NCBI GenBank assembly: GCA_023078555.1
Contig: CM041197.1
Coordinates: 6,965,810-7,029,809 of the forward strand
DNA from: Ulva prolifera
Lineage: Eukaryota; Chlorophyta; Ulvophyceae; Ulvales; Ulvaceae
DNA: 64,000 bases
Reading direction: 5' to 3'
The translations under genes were made by a program, and so were the position numbers. Positions 25,019-35,110 of this stretch are shown one piece after another. The stretch's first letter is position 1. Every line of letters starts with the position of its first letter. The notes under the pieces are model-generated. The model ran no database searches and was not told the DNA's origin. It worked only from the letters and a program-made list of their open reading frames with translations.

Positions 25019-27138
25019 GCACGAAGTGGTCCGAGGTTACCACCATCGACCCGGCGACACTGGCAAAGGACTGCCGGCTGAAGTACTCTGCTTCAGAGAT
25101 GTGCGCTCGCGGCCACACAGCAGACTTGTTGATCGATCAGGTGCGGCTACCCTTGTATTTGTATCTTTCCTCTGTCCTGCGGCCCATGTGCCAGCATGCA
25201 TGGTCGACGTTCTGCCATCACGCCCACCAGGTGGCTTGCATGCAGACCACCAGCCCCACGTTGGACCGCTACACCGCCAAAGACACCCTGCTGGAACGGC
25301 AGAAACTTGCGAAGAAGGAGCACATCCGCCTGGGGGTGAAAGGGTCCTCCCTGTTCAGCAGCCTCTCATACTTCAAGTGCGCACCCCTACCTCATGACAG
25401 CTGCCATACCGTCATCTGGACCCACGAATTCACCGTGACGGATGTTGTTCTTGCAGTCCCTGCCACTTCTTCCGCTACGGCGTCGCGCACGTGTTCCTCC
25501 TTGGCATCCTCATGGACTTCTGGAATCAGTGGCTGCCGAGTTCGAAGCGGCGTAAGAAAGCCCGCCCAGCAGGCCCCCGTCGGTTGTATCAGCTGCCTAA
25601 AGAGGTGGTGGCCCAGATCGCTGCCCGCGCGTCCCACATCATGCACACTTATCTGTTCAAGAAAGTGTACACCGACATCACCAAGTGCGGTCACTGGTTA
25701 CTGCTGGCAGCTGTCCCATGCACACGTGTCGTGAGCCTTACAGCTCGTGGAGGGCAGCAGGTGGCTCGCTTCAAGTTTGCACTGCTGCAGGCACCGGTCT
25801 CGGTGGCTCATGGCGGACTGGCTTGCGTTCACAGAGACATTCTCCCTGTACTTGCTGCACGACCTCAAATGGGAGCCCGACCAGGAGGGTGTTCGGCAGG
25901 TGTTCGAGGAGATGTGGACGCACCTCCGAGCAGGCACCCTGTACTTCCTGCGGTACGAGGAGCTCCAGCATACCGCACCCCGGATCAAAGCAGCTCAAGA
26001 CGCGTTGATGAAGTACGGCGCGATGGCAGAAGATCTCTTTGGGGGGGAGGTTATCTGCACCTTCGAGCTTCATGTTGCAGCCTGGCACCTACCGGACCAG
26101 GTGAGATGCTGTGGGCCTTCGTTCTTCTGTCTGGAGTTCTGTATCGAACGCATGGTGCAGCTACTCAAACGGCTGATCAAATATCGTTCCACCAAATCAC
26201 CAGAGAAAGTGTATGTCAACGATGAGCTGCTGCGGCGCACATGTATGAGATTGCTTCACAGCAGCGATACGGCAGAGGCGGCCATGCACACGTTGCAAGA
26301 GGCCGTGGCCTCTGAGAAACGCCGTCGGTCAAAACGGAGCAAGGTCCAGGCCGCAGTGGGCGACAGCGACTCTGATGGCGGTGATGACAACAGGGTGTTT
26401 GGGGCGGGTAAGGACCTCGACGCCGAAGAGAAGAAAGAAGTGATGCCGCTGGGGTACACGGGGGTCGGTGAGTTGTCCGGGCTGCCATACCTGCTCTACC
26501 ACCAGGACGCCCTGCAGGAGGTAGGGTGGCCGACCCAGCGGGTCCTGGGGGAGGGCTACGGTAGGAAAGAGGCCATCATGCGAGCGCTTGGGCTGCCGGT
26601 CGCTGGGGAAGTTGTTGCTGGGCGGCAGCTCTGTGAGGTGCACCTACGAAAATTCCTGCGAGGGCGGGCTTTGGTAGGGGATGTCCTGACCTGTGCGCAG
26701 CACACCGGTCCGGGTAAGAAAGACAATCGATGGTGCCTGCTGAAGTACCATGTAGTAGAGGAGGGTACGAATGTGGGCCAGGATCGGTACTATGTGGGCG
26801 ACTTGCAGTACATAGTCCGTGCCAGGCTTAGCACGGCAGATGGGTCTGGTATCTGTAGAACCTGCACTGTCGAGGCCAGAGACCTGTATCTCGGTGTGAC
26901 AGACGTGTACGACTGTAGTACTCCCTATACACCCGGATGCAGGGAGGCGGATGAGGTGCTGAACCGCGCTCCCGAGTTTTACAGGGTGGATGGTGTGCAT
27001 CACCGTTCCTCGGCTTACACTGGCCGGTATGTAGTGAACATAGATGCTATGGCCGGGCAGCTGGTTCCGGTGAAACGGACGGCAGGAGGTGTTCAGTACT
27101 GGCAGACAGCCAATAAGGCCTCCGGGCGTACTGTGTAA
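22733..27138 (+). CDS. CACTA/EnSpm transposase, Tnp2-like, ten exons
   Basis: It should cut and join the element ends in the nucleus. Exons with matching phases are 22733-23089, 23167-23292, 23402 to about 24074 or 24104, 24181-24381, 24477-24681, 24815-24941, 25027-25140, 25231-25376, 25457-25684 and 25791-27138. They give about 1,174-1,184 aa with no internal stop. A second ATG at 22784 (MAPRRRKRAV) is an alternative start. Residues 54-74 form a C2HC zinc finger (CTKC, then H and C). Exon 2 is acidic. Exon 3 has further paired cysteines (CPQCW; CNTPGC). Tnp2 hallmarks follow: GDGAQLY with a likely catalytic Asp, WPVLCCVEGDIPW, ACFRCAQ, LGVKGSSLFSSLSYF, AHVFLLGILMDFW, and HLPDQVRCCGPSFF then LEFCIER with a likely catalytic Glu. 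The D-x-M-H of plant Tnp2 reads GVAH here, so the second acidic residue needs alignment. The only uncertain junction is the third donor. Confidence 0.87.
24942..25026 (+). repeat. 33-base poly-C run inside a transposase intron
   Basis: C24984-25016 lies in an 85-bp intron (24942-25026). The donor GTGCCG and the acceptor ACGAAG are both phase 0. The run sits where a polypyrimidine tract is expected. Read as coding it would be poly-proline in a frame that does not connect to the next conserved exon, so the intron reading is preferred. Such runs are prone to length error in assemblies. Confidence 0.75.
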
Positions 27139-27180
27139 ACAGGTCATCCCCCAGATGGCGGGATGGGACCACCATGCGGA

Positions 27181-27411
27181 ATGCATGTGCCCAGTCAGCG
27201 CCATCGTGGAATGGTTGCTGGCCCACCAACCATTCCGCATGCGTGCAATGCATGTGCCCAGTCAGCGCCATCGTGGAATGGTTGCTGGCCCACCGCATGC
27301 GAGCAATGCACGTGCCCTGCACGGCTGAAGTGTCTACAGGAAGCCCGCGTGCACAGTGTCGATGCTGTGACGTCCTGTGGATCTCGCCAAGGCCAGCCTG
27401 GTTTCTAATGG
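27181..27411 (+). promoter_or_regulatory. Promoter module of the unknown gene: palindrome units plus 108-bp block
   Basis: About 1.6 palindrome units (27181-27303) are followed by 27304-27411. That 108-bp stretch matches the reverse complement of 35111-35218 with about four differences. In both places the order is palindromes, then block, then start codon: 180 bp here to ATG 27591, and 116 bp for the protease gene. A TATA-like TTTATAT lies at 27425-27431. It occupies the only space between the transposase stop and the next gene. Promoter function is inferred from position and duplication. Confidence 0.7.
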
Positions 27412-27590
27412 CGAGGTAATTCCCTTTATATGAGGCATCGTCGGCCCCGCGTGTCTTTACTGCATCGATCTCCACTCTGACCTGTGTGTACGTACGCGGT
27501 ATTGTCCCTCGGCTACTGACGCCGGCAGTACCCAAGCGCGTACTGCGTCTCGTTCAATACCCGCTAGCTGTTAAATTAGTTTTACAGAAG

Positions 27591-28857
27591 ATGTCGGCCG
27601 TAGGCGGCGAGGGTGCTGTTGCCTGCCGTGAAGGGGATGTCCAGCCTGACACCAGCGTCACAGTAACCATCCCGCATAGCCGTCTGCGGGTGGCGCTATT
27701 GCCCGCTATTGGGACATTAATATCTAGGTCAGGTCATTTCACCAATGTGGGGCGGGTCGGGCCCAAAGGGACGCCCGACTCCCACGCTGCTTGCGATGCT
27801 TGGTTTGACGTCGGGCTACAGGTCGTAGACCGGGTCGAAACAACCGTAGATCAGAGCGTTGCATTCGTGAAGTATGCTGTAGTCCTCGCCTGCCTGCAAC
27901 TCGGGGGGTGGCTGCGCGAGCAGGAGAGGATGTTGGTGCCCGCATGGGAGGGACTATCCGCACCCCCGCCTGGATGTGACGCCCCTTTGGCCTGGGTCAA
28001 GCTGTATGGTAGGAGGAAGGTGTGCCCATCTCAAGTGATTTTGATCCCGTCGGCTCTGCTACAGGACCCCTTGGAGGGCACTCCTAGCGCCCTTGCCCGG
28101 CCGCCACGCCGGCCCATTGTCGGGGCCTTCGACCTCATGAGGTTACCCCGAGCATGCAGGAACTGGTCAGTGGACATGTGCGCCCACGTGCCCCACCGGC
28201 GCCCGCACAGGCTTCGGATTCGGGTCGCGCCGGGCCTGCCGGCTCCGAGACAGTGCAGCAGAGCGATAGGGCGGTGCTTGGGGTCCCGTCCTTGCCGAAA
28301 ACCAAGAAGCGGAAGGAGGCGGACCCAGCCCCGAAGGCAGACACCGGTGCGTTTCAGTATTGGGTTTATGCCAAGTCATGCATTGTCGCCCGACTTGTGC
28401 AGCCGTATGGTTACGAATGCAGGTTTTGCGGAGTATGCGGTGACCGGCCCCCGGTCCATTCTGTGGGCCTGGTGCTTTTTTTTCAGTCGCATCCACCCTG
28501 ACTCCCAGCCCATGAGGGTGCCGTCCAACAAGCGGCAGAAAACCGGGGCGGAGACGGACAGTCAACAGCCCATAGGCAAAACCAAGGTGGCTGAGCCCAC
28601 CTGTAATGTGCCTGTCGGCATGAATCCGCTGTGCACCCTGTTCTTGACCGAGAAGACACTGGCCCGCACTTTTTGCGGTGAAGACGATCTGACCCCAAGC
28701 CAGCAGCTGGCGCAGAGGGTGTACCTGCAACCCTCCTGCCGCGCCGTGCTTGCACAGCATGCTGGCGCCCCCTCTACCACGGTGACACAGCTCTCCGCCG
28801 CCAGTAATCTCCTTTACCAGATCCACATCTACTTCCCTCTTCTGATTGAAGTTTATG

Positions 28858-28888
<31 letters not shown>

Positions 28889-31352
28889 TTGGAACCCCAC
28901 TTGTGTCAGGCATGCATGGTCACCGAGATTATCGAGGTCCGGTAATACTCGCTGGTAGCCTGTTGGTGTTGTCCCTCGTTCTGACTAACAATTCATCAGT
29001 TAGACCGGTCGTGGACTCGGGGTAGCTTTTGGCTTACATTCCCTCTGCCTCCAGGACATGGACACCCTCGGGGATTTTGTGGAAGCCGTCGCAAATCTTG
29101 CGCCTTTCGTAGTGCAGTACGCTGCGACGCATCCTCTGATCAAACCGGCGCCGGTGCGGCCCCTATGGACATGTATCGTGCTGTAGTCACGCTGATGATG
29201 AGTTTACACGTTCACCAATCGACTGGCGCTTCCCTAACAGATCTGCCTTGTAGGAGACCGATGTGTCTGTGATATTGTGTCCGTGGTTCGCATCTGTCGG
29301 GGCATTTCACCTAGCCATCCTCAACGCTGCTGTTTCGTACATGCCAGTACGCAAGGGCCGGTCCACCTGCGACTCCGGGCTGCAGCTGTGCATCCGATCC
29401 TACCATGTTATGGTGTACGGAACGGCGCACTCAGACCCGGATTTCAGTGCTCGGCTGCCAAACTGGCAGCTTGAAGCTCATCGTTTGGACAGCCGCTGCT
29501 TCGAGGACCCTCTTTATGCGGCCATATTCGTCACCGCCGTGAACACCTCTTGTGCGCACCTGGGGTTTCCCATCCAATCCCATGTACTGATGATGACGTA
29601 TCCGAATCATGGTGTGTTGGGATTGCCTCCCCGAGTAAGTGACCGGGTACACGGCTCGATATGCAGGGCTGACCGCCTGGGGCGTCGGGGCTCCCGTGAA
29701 AGACTTCACCAGCCTCCTCATTCCCTTGTGCCCGCCAGATACACTCTGGCATTGGGGGCTGAGGGCGTGGCGGTACCTTTGCACCGTCTCTGCAACCCCG
29801 GCTGCCCAAGAGCAGGGTGGGGTGAAGAAGAAAGCCAAGTGGTTGACCCTGGTGCCCTCGTCGTTCCAGGACATTGACGACTGGGGGTACAACGGGGCCA
29901 CTGCTCTGGCTACAAGAGCCATCGCCATGGGCCTACAGAATGAAGTCTGCTCCAGGTGTGCGGATGTGCCTACACGCTGTTTGGGGAAGTTCCCATCATA
30001 CTACAGTTGTATCGGATCGGTGTTTTGTAGCTTTTAGGACAGTCGGCTGTAACGCATGCTCTGATTATCCAGGATCGAGTTCAGCCACATCCCTAACTGC
30101 GTCCTGCAGCAGCTCCCCCCCGGTTCACAGCGTGTACCGCAGGTGTCTACTGCCGAGGTGGGTGGCAGTAGTCGCACGCGTACAGACGACAGTCCATGGG
30201 GAGTAGGGGCTGGCGACAAGCGGGACAGAGGTGATCTCGATGTCGCGCCCGGTAAGGGAAGCAAGCCCCGTCATGGCGCCACAGGTTTGGTGGTGGGGCA
30301 GTCAGCGGCTGGTGCTGGGGGTGCTGGTGGGGCTGACCCCGCCACCGCGGCCGGGGGTGCCGCTGCCGGCGCGGCTGATCAGGCCAAGCCCTCTCTGTGC
30401 GCCACGGGTGACGGGGGGGAACAGTCAGCGGCTGGTGCTGGGGGTGCTGGTGGGGCTGACCCCGCCACCGCCGCGGCCGGGGGTGCCGCTGCCGGCGCTG
30501 CTGATCAGGCCAAGCCCTCTCTGTGCGCCACGGGTGACGGGGGGGAACATTCAGCGGCTGGTGCTGGGGGTGCTGGTGGGGCTGACCCCGCCACCGCCGC
30601 GGCCGGGGGTGCCGCTGCCGGCGCTGCTGATCAGGCCAAGCCCTCTCATGGCGCCACGGGTGACGGGGGGGAACAGTCAGCGGCTGGTGCTGGGGGTGCT
30701 GGTGGGGCTGACCCCGCCACCGCCGCGGCCGGGGGTGCCGCTGCCGGCGCTGCTGATCAGGCCAAGCCCTCTCTGTGCGCCACGGGTGACGGGGGGAAAC
30801 AGTCAGCGGCTGGTGCTGGGGGTGCTGGTGGGGCTGACCCCGCCACCGCGGCCGGGGGTGCCGCTTCCGGCGCTGCTGATCAGGCCAAGCCCTCTCATGG
30901 CGCCACGGGTGACGGGGGGGAACAGTCAGCGGCTGGTGCTGGGGGTGCTGGTGGGGCTGACCCCGCCACCGCGGCCGGGGGTGCCGCTGCCGGCGCTGCT
31001 GATCAGGCCAAGCCCTCTCATGGCGCCACGGGTGACGGGGGGGAACAGTCAGCGGCTGGTGCTGGGGGTGCTGGTGGGGATGACCCCGCCACCGCGGCCG
31101 GGGGTGCCGCTGCTGGCGCTGCTGATCAGGCCAAGCCCTCTCTGTGCGCCACGGGTGACGGGAGTGGGCCATCGCTGTCCTCTTCCGAGGGGGGGTGGGA
31201 TGGTGAGAGTGTGGAATGGGGGGTCGCCTCGAGCCTGTATGGACGCAACGCCGCTAGGTGGCCTGATGGGGGAACCCTCCTGGATACTCTTGCCCGAGTT
31301 TCTGGGATTGCCAGCCCCCCCCAAGACCCCTCCACCGGGGTCCCAGACGGGG

Positions 31353-31398
<46 letters not shown>

Positions 31399-31982
31399 TG
31401 CAAGCGGTGGTTTGCCCTTCAACTCACATGACCCTGCTCTCGGCCCGCAATATAACCCTGCATCCGGGCAGGTGCTTCATGGCTTCGACCCCTCCACCGC
31501 TCTGGTTCCGTCGGTCGGGGTGACTGTTAACACGCAGGATAACAGTCGGCAAATTGTCATAACCATAGACGACGAGCTGCCTCCGTCCGGGAACGCCACC
31601 TGCAGCAGGGAGACTCTACTGCATTGTGCCGCCGCCACCTGGCGCATCATGACGCGTTGCAACCAGCGGCTCCAGTCGCCCGGTGATGACCAGAGGATCA
31701 TGCTCATGATGGTCATCTCTGGGCACGGCCTGATCCCTGATCCTGCCGCTATGGACGAGGTTATCCTACTAAGTCAGGAGGTGTGTCGCATGCTGGCTCC
31801 GGGGCCTGAATCACGGTGCTTTGTATGTCCTCATCGATGTGCATGGGATTACGGAGTGAGACAATCAGGGGCAGTGTAACAACTTGGCGCCTGTGCAGAC
31901 TCCCCAGGACGACGTGGGGGACTTACTGGAGACGCTAGACCTACTGGCCGCACCTGGAGATCAAGCTGTCGAAGATTCGTAG
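27591..31982 (+). CDS. Large CACTA-encoded protein of unknown function with 41/42-aa repeats, nine exons
   Basis: No family recognised. Starting at ATG 27591 (MSAVGGEGAVACREG), phase-matched exons are 27591-28019, 28160-28350, 28487-28850, 28910-28936, 29055-29153, 29254-29611, 29667 (or 29739)-29955, 30073-31822 and 31899-31982, about 1,196 or 1,172 aa. Two basic patches (KTKKRKE near residue 190; NKRQKTG near 220) suggest nuclear import. A central part (PWFASVGAFHLAILNAAVSY; WHWGLRAWRYL) looks globular. Exon 8 encodes seven Ala/Gly-rich repeats of 41 or 42 residues, then a glycine run and a well-conserved-looking stretch (VTVNTQDNSRQIVITIDDEL). The C-terminus is acidic (DDVGDLLETLDLL). The gene lies 452 bp after the transposase, converges on the protease gene, and shares that gene's promoter module, so the two may be co-expressed. 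A role as element cofactor is inference. The 27-bp exon and exon 7 acceptor are least certain. Confidence 0.65.
28851..28909 (+). repeat. 27-base poly-C run in an intron of the unknown gene
   Basis: C28862-28888 falls in a proposed 59-bp intron with donor GTTTATG at 28851 and acceptor TTGTGTCAG ending at 28909. As in the transposase gene, the run lies upstream of the acceptor and could serve as an all-C polypyrimidine tract. Confidence 0.6.
30296..31165 (+). repeat. Coding minisatellite, seven units of 123/126 bp
   Basis: Units start near 30299, 30421, 30547, 30673, 30799, 30922 and 31045, each beginning CAGCGGCTGGTGCTGGGGG. Lengths are 123 or 126 bp, always a multiple of three. The 3-bp difference adds one alanine. 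Each encodes about QSAAGAGGAGGADPATAA, then GGAAAGAADQAKPS and a CATGDGGE or GATGDGGE tail. Frame preservation supports a translated repeat. The complement is also open and would be proline- and histidine-rich, but it has no conserved neighbours. Confidence 0.85.
31354..31396 (+). repeat. 43-base poly-G run, coding for glycine
   Basis: The run sits in exon 8 of the unknown gene between GVPDGA and PASGGLPFNS and reads as about 14 glycines. The frame continues correctly on both sides at the length given. A change of one base would break it, so its true length matters. G runs this long can also form quadruplexes. Confidence 0.7.
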
Positions 31983-32292
31983 ATTCCATGCTGAGGCAGG
32001 GGTCTGGGGTTGGGGTGGCCTGTCGTGCAGCGTGTACGACAGTTGGGGGATACGTGGTGCCATTCAGCAGTGCTGGTGCCACCACGCCACATGGTTCTAG
32101 GCAAGTACGGTATTGTGTAGTGTCGGATCTGGCTACGGATTCATCAAGTCCCCTGTACCCCGTGTCCGCTTAGCATTACACACTACAGCTTATGCACTCG
32201 AGCTTCCACACGATATGTTACAACCGCTGCCGCCCTGACAAGAACCTACCCCTGACCGCAGCCATGCTTTTATAAAAACGCATTTATACCTG
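31983..32292. other. Spacer between two convergent genes, nothing recognised
   Basis: The 310 bp between the stop codons of the unknown gene (31982) and the protease gene (32293) must hold both 3' ends. A minus-strand frame at 32190-32459 overlaps it but is out of phase with the protease exons. No repeat, RNA gene or clear polyadenylation signal was recognised. Confidence 0.5.
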
Positions 32293-34994
32293 CTATGTCT
32301 TTCGATTGAGCGGCGGCAGTGGCGTCTTGAACAGAGCTTTGTATTGAGCCCCGAACACTCCATCCGGCTTCTGAACACTGCGGAGTATGTCGGGCCACAG
32401 TGTCGTCTGGAATAGGTGCCTGCAACATTGAGTGATTCAGCTACGGAAGGAGGTCGCACTTGCCTACCTGGTGAAATGCAAAGATTGTCAGGGTCTATAC
32501 CTCACTTCTTCTTCTGACTGGTCTGGGCAGATAGCATCATCCAGGTTGATGTCCCATCTGGCATCGGTCAGGATTCTCCGAGCTTCCGCCACCCCAACGT
32601 CACCCGCGTCGTCGCCTGCACGCCCTCTCTTCTCCCATTCTTGAATCAGGGATCGTCCGATGAGAATCCGATACAGGACCACCTCCTCTGCCTTCAGCGC
32701 CTTCAGTCTACCGACGACCAACCGGTCAACGCTGCTGCCATCTCTGAGCTGAAGTGGCGTCTCGTCCTTGCGTTTGTTGTCCACCTGTTTGATTACGTCA
32801 CACACAGTCTCTGCATACAGGCACGTGAAAACGCCGCAGTCGTACGTGTTCCGCTGCTGTGGGACGTCTTTCACCTGTACACCCACCTTGTGTATGGGAG
32901 CTGAGCCTACGTCTGCCCAGGTGTTGTATGTCAAACCGGGATGCAACCCCTCCTACAGTGTCAGGCGGCGACTGCCGAGTAGGACGCACCATGCGTAGGT
33001 TTAGTGTTTGCTTCGGCATCAATGCTGGCACATTCCCCTGTTTGGCGCCCCGCTTTGGCAGAACCCTGGGCCGACCACCCGACTGAACCTTGGGCAAGGG
33101 GGGGAGGGCGGGGGCGCCGTCAAGGCACTGACACAGAGCCACGCTCATCACCTCATTGATGGCGGTCGGTGCGGTTCCCGAGGCGCTCGGCAGGGAGTCA
33201 TACCAGCTCATTGTAGGGCTCTTTCCTGACAGCAAGAGTCCTGCGAATCGGCATGTGATGTATCAGCCCCCCGTTGCGTTGTGGATGGTGGGGGTAGCAC
33301 CAAGGACATAATGCAGTCAGGGTCATTGGAGCCGCACCTGGCGAGTACACCACTGCAAGTCCCCAGTGCTTCCCGGTGGGGACCGGGATGAGGATACACC
33401 TCGCTGCTAGTGCTTTCGCCTTCTTCAGCCACGCGATGAGGTGTTGGAGCATCGCGCGGGCCTCTGCGTCGCTGCTGGGGTCCCGACTGGCCAGGCCCTT
33501 CAGGTGGTCGGACGGGACGGCAATGACCCCCCCTCCGGCCAAGACTGCAGCCTTGACTACCCCATACTGGACTGAGGTGCTGCTGAACCACTCCGCGACC
33601 CAGAAATCCCTGAAGTGCAACACAGAGACGGTGATGGAGACCGTCGCGTCCTCAAATTTGCCGAGCTGCACCCCTACACCCTTGATAAATGAGGATCCTG
33701 AACAACCCTCAATGTCGTCCGGTCCGAACACCTGGCCGCGGAGGCGTACCCCTGTGGGGTCGTCATGAGAAGGTTCGGCTGCCAGCCACACCAGCGGGCG
33801 CGTCTGAGCCCTCTCCAGGGCTTGGAGTAGAGGCTGCCTCCGAACATCGCTACCCGGAGGCAGCAAGCACGCTGGAGACAGCGTCCCTGGCTGGACTGCC
33901 GAGGGACCTGCAGCGGCCTCCCCACCGTCTGGGGTGTCCACCTCCATAGGCGTGGCACCTCCGGCATCCTGGCGCGACGGCCCCAGAGGTGGCTCTGGGG
34001 GGACCACTGCAGCCGCAGCTTGTGCTGCGCCGTGGGCCCGCCGGCGGGGGACGGCGGGCTGCATCAGTGGATGCCCGATTGCAGCCCCCCCCGCCACTGT
34101 GGGGCCGGCGCTGCCTCCTCGTTGTGCCCCCACCGCTCCATCTTTCCGTCCAGCAGCGCCTGGATCACGTGTCCGGGTCTCACGTGACCCGGGAATACCG
34201 CCTGTGCAAACTCGCAAGGTGGACTCGTGGACAACACTTTGCCCTGAGGATTCCGCCTGCTGGATCGGCGCCCTGACGGGGGCCGGCGATTGGGCTGCGC
34301 CGACCACCCCTCCACGTGAGTCCGATGGCTGCCCTCCCATGCTCGCCAGATGGGCCGGCACATCTGGGGCCGAGAGAGGCTGCTCAATGACTGGCTCTCT
34401 CGGCCACATCGGGGTGGTCTGCGGCTCGCTATCCCGCAGCCTTCCCCACCATGCTATAATCGGGGCCCCTCCGACTGTCATCTGGATTCGCAGGAGCATC
34501 CCCCCCATGTCCTCGTCGAACCCCTGGGTCGTGGCTATGGACCGGTACAGCTGGATCTCCGGTGGCCCGCATGGGGCTCCGGTCTGTACCGCCCGCTCAA
34601 AAGCGCCTTCACGAAGCACTACCCATAACATTTTGAGGTGGATGGTCGCAGCGCTGTACTCAGTCGTCGCCTCCATGTACTCCGTCGTCAGCATTCGTCG
34701 CATTGCCTCGAAGGCTGCCATCATCCGGGGCCCCGCTGCTTCGTCGCCGGCTAATATGCTATCTATTGTGGCTACATCGCAAGCTGTTAACAGCCACCCG
34801 CATTCCATCAAGTCGACTGGAAAACCGAGTGGTCGGTACTGGACCAGTCGCGGTATACTCTGCCCTGGTAACCAATTGCCCCGCGCTGCTACCTTTACGA
34901 ATTCAAAAAATGTGGGCTCGTATTGTTTTTTTTCCTCAAGGACGGCGAGGTAATGCGACACGTTCGCCGGACTGATCCTGGTAATTATCCTCAT
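32293..34994 (-). CDS. Ulp1-like (C48) cysteine protease encoded by the CACTA element, four exons
   Basis: Predicted to cleave SUMO or another ubiquitin-like modifier. Exons on the minus strand are 34994-33338, 33225-33089, 32952-32501 and 32419-32293. All phases match and give about 790 aa. ATG 34994 (MRIITRISPANVSHY) is chosen because the longer frame to 35279 runs into the promoter palindromes. Residues 1-250 look helical and globular. Residues 250-430 are a Pro/Ala/Gly-rich linker. The protease domain fills the rest: CILIPVPTGKHWGLAV carries His543, MSWYDSLPS carries Asp562, and DVPQQRNTYDCGVFTC carries the oxyanion Gln and Cys637. All four catalytic positions of the C48 family are present. 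A 37-bp intron (32953-32989) is a less likely alternative for intron 2. Ulp1-like proteases are known passengers of several plant and algal DNA transposons, including KDZ elements and some MULEs. Their role in transposition is not settled. Confidence 0.87.
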
Positions 34995-35110
34995 TGCGAC
35001 ACTGCAGAGTAGGCACGACCAGGTTCGCGTCAAATGATCCACGGTGATACTAGGCGCATGGTGTACTGTAAAGGAGGTATATGGATACAGCGCGTGTGAG
35101 AAGCGCGTGT
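34995..35110 (-). promoter_or_regulatory. Proximal promoter of the protease gene
   Basis: This 116-bp stretch separates the protease ATG from the duplicated upstream block. On the minus strand it has an A/T-rich CCATATACC at 35084-35076, about 85 bp before the ATG. It does not match the corresponding segment of the unknown gene, so the two promoters share only their upstream part. Confidence 0.4.

Noticed and set aside
30147-31172. 341-codon minus-strand frame, His/Pro/Arg-rich, opposite the coding minisatellite
   Set aside because: It is the complement of the 123/126-bp repeats. The plus frame joins in phase to conserved exons on both sides and this one does not.
32953-32989. 37-bp intron as the second protease intron
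   Set aside because: It is phase-compatible but much shorter than any other intron in the element. A 136-bp intron (32953-33088) with donor AAG/GTTCAG fits as well and is of normal size.
33934-34953. 339-codon plus-strand frame opposite the protease gene
   Set aside because: The minus strand carries the C48 motifs and phase-matched introns. The plus frame is a GC-rich shadow.
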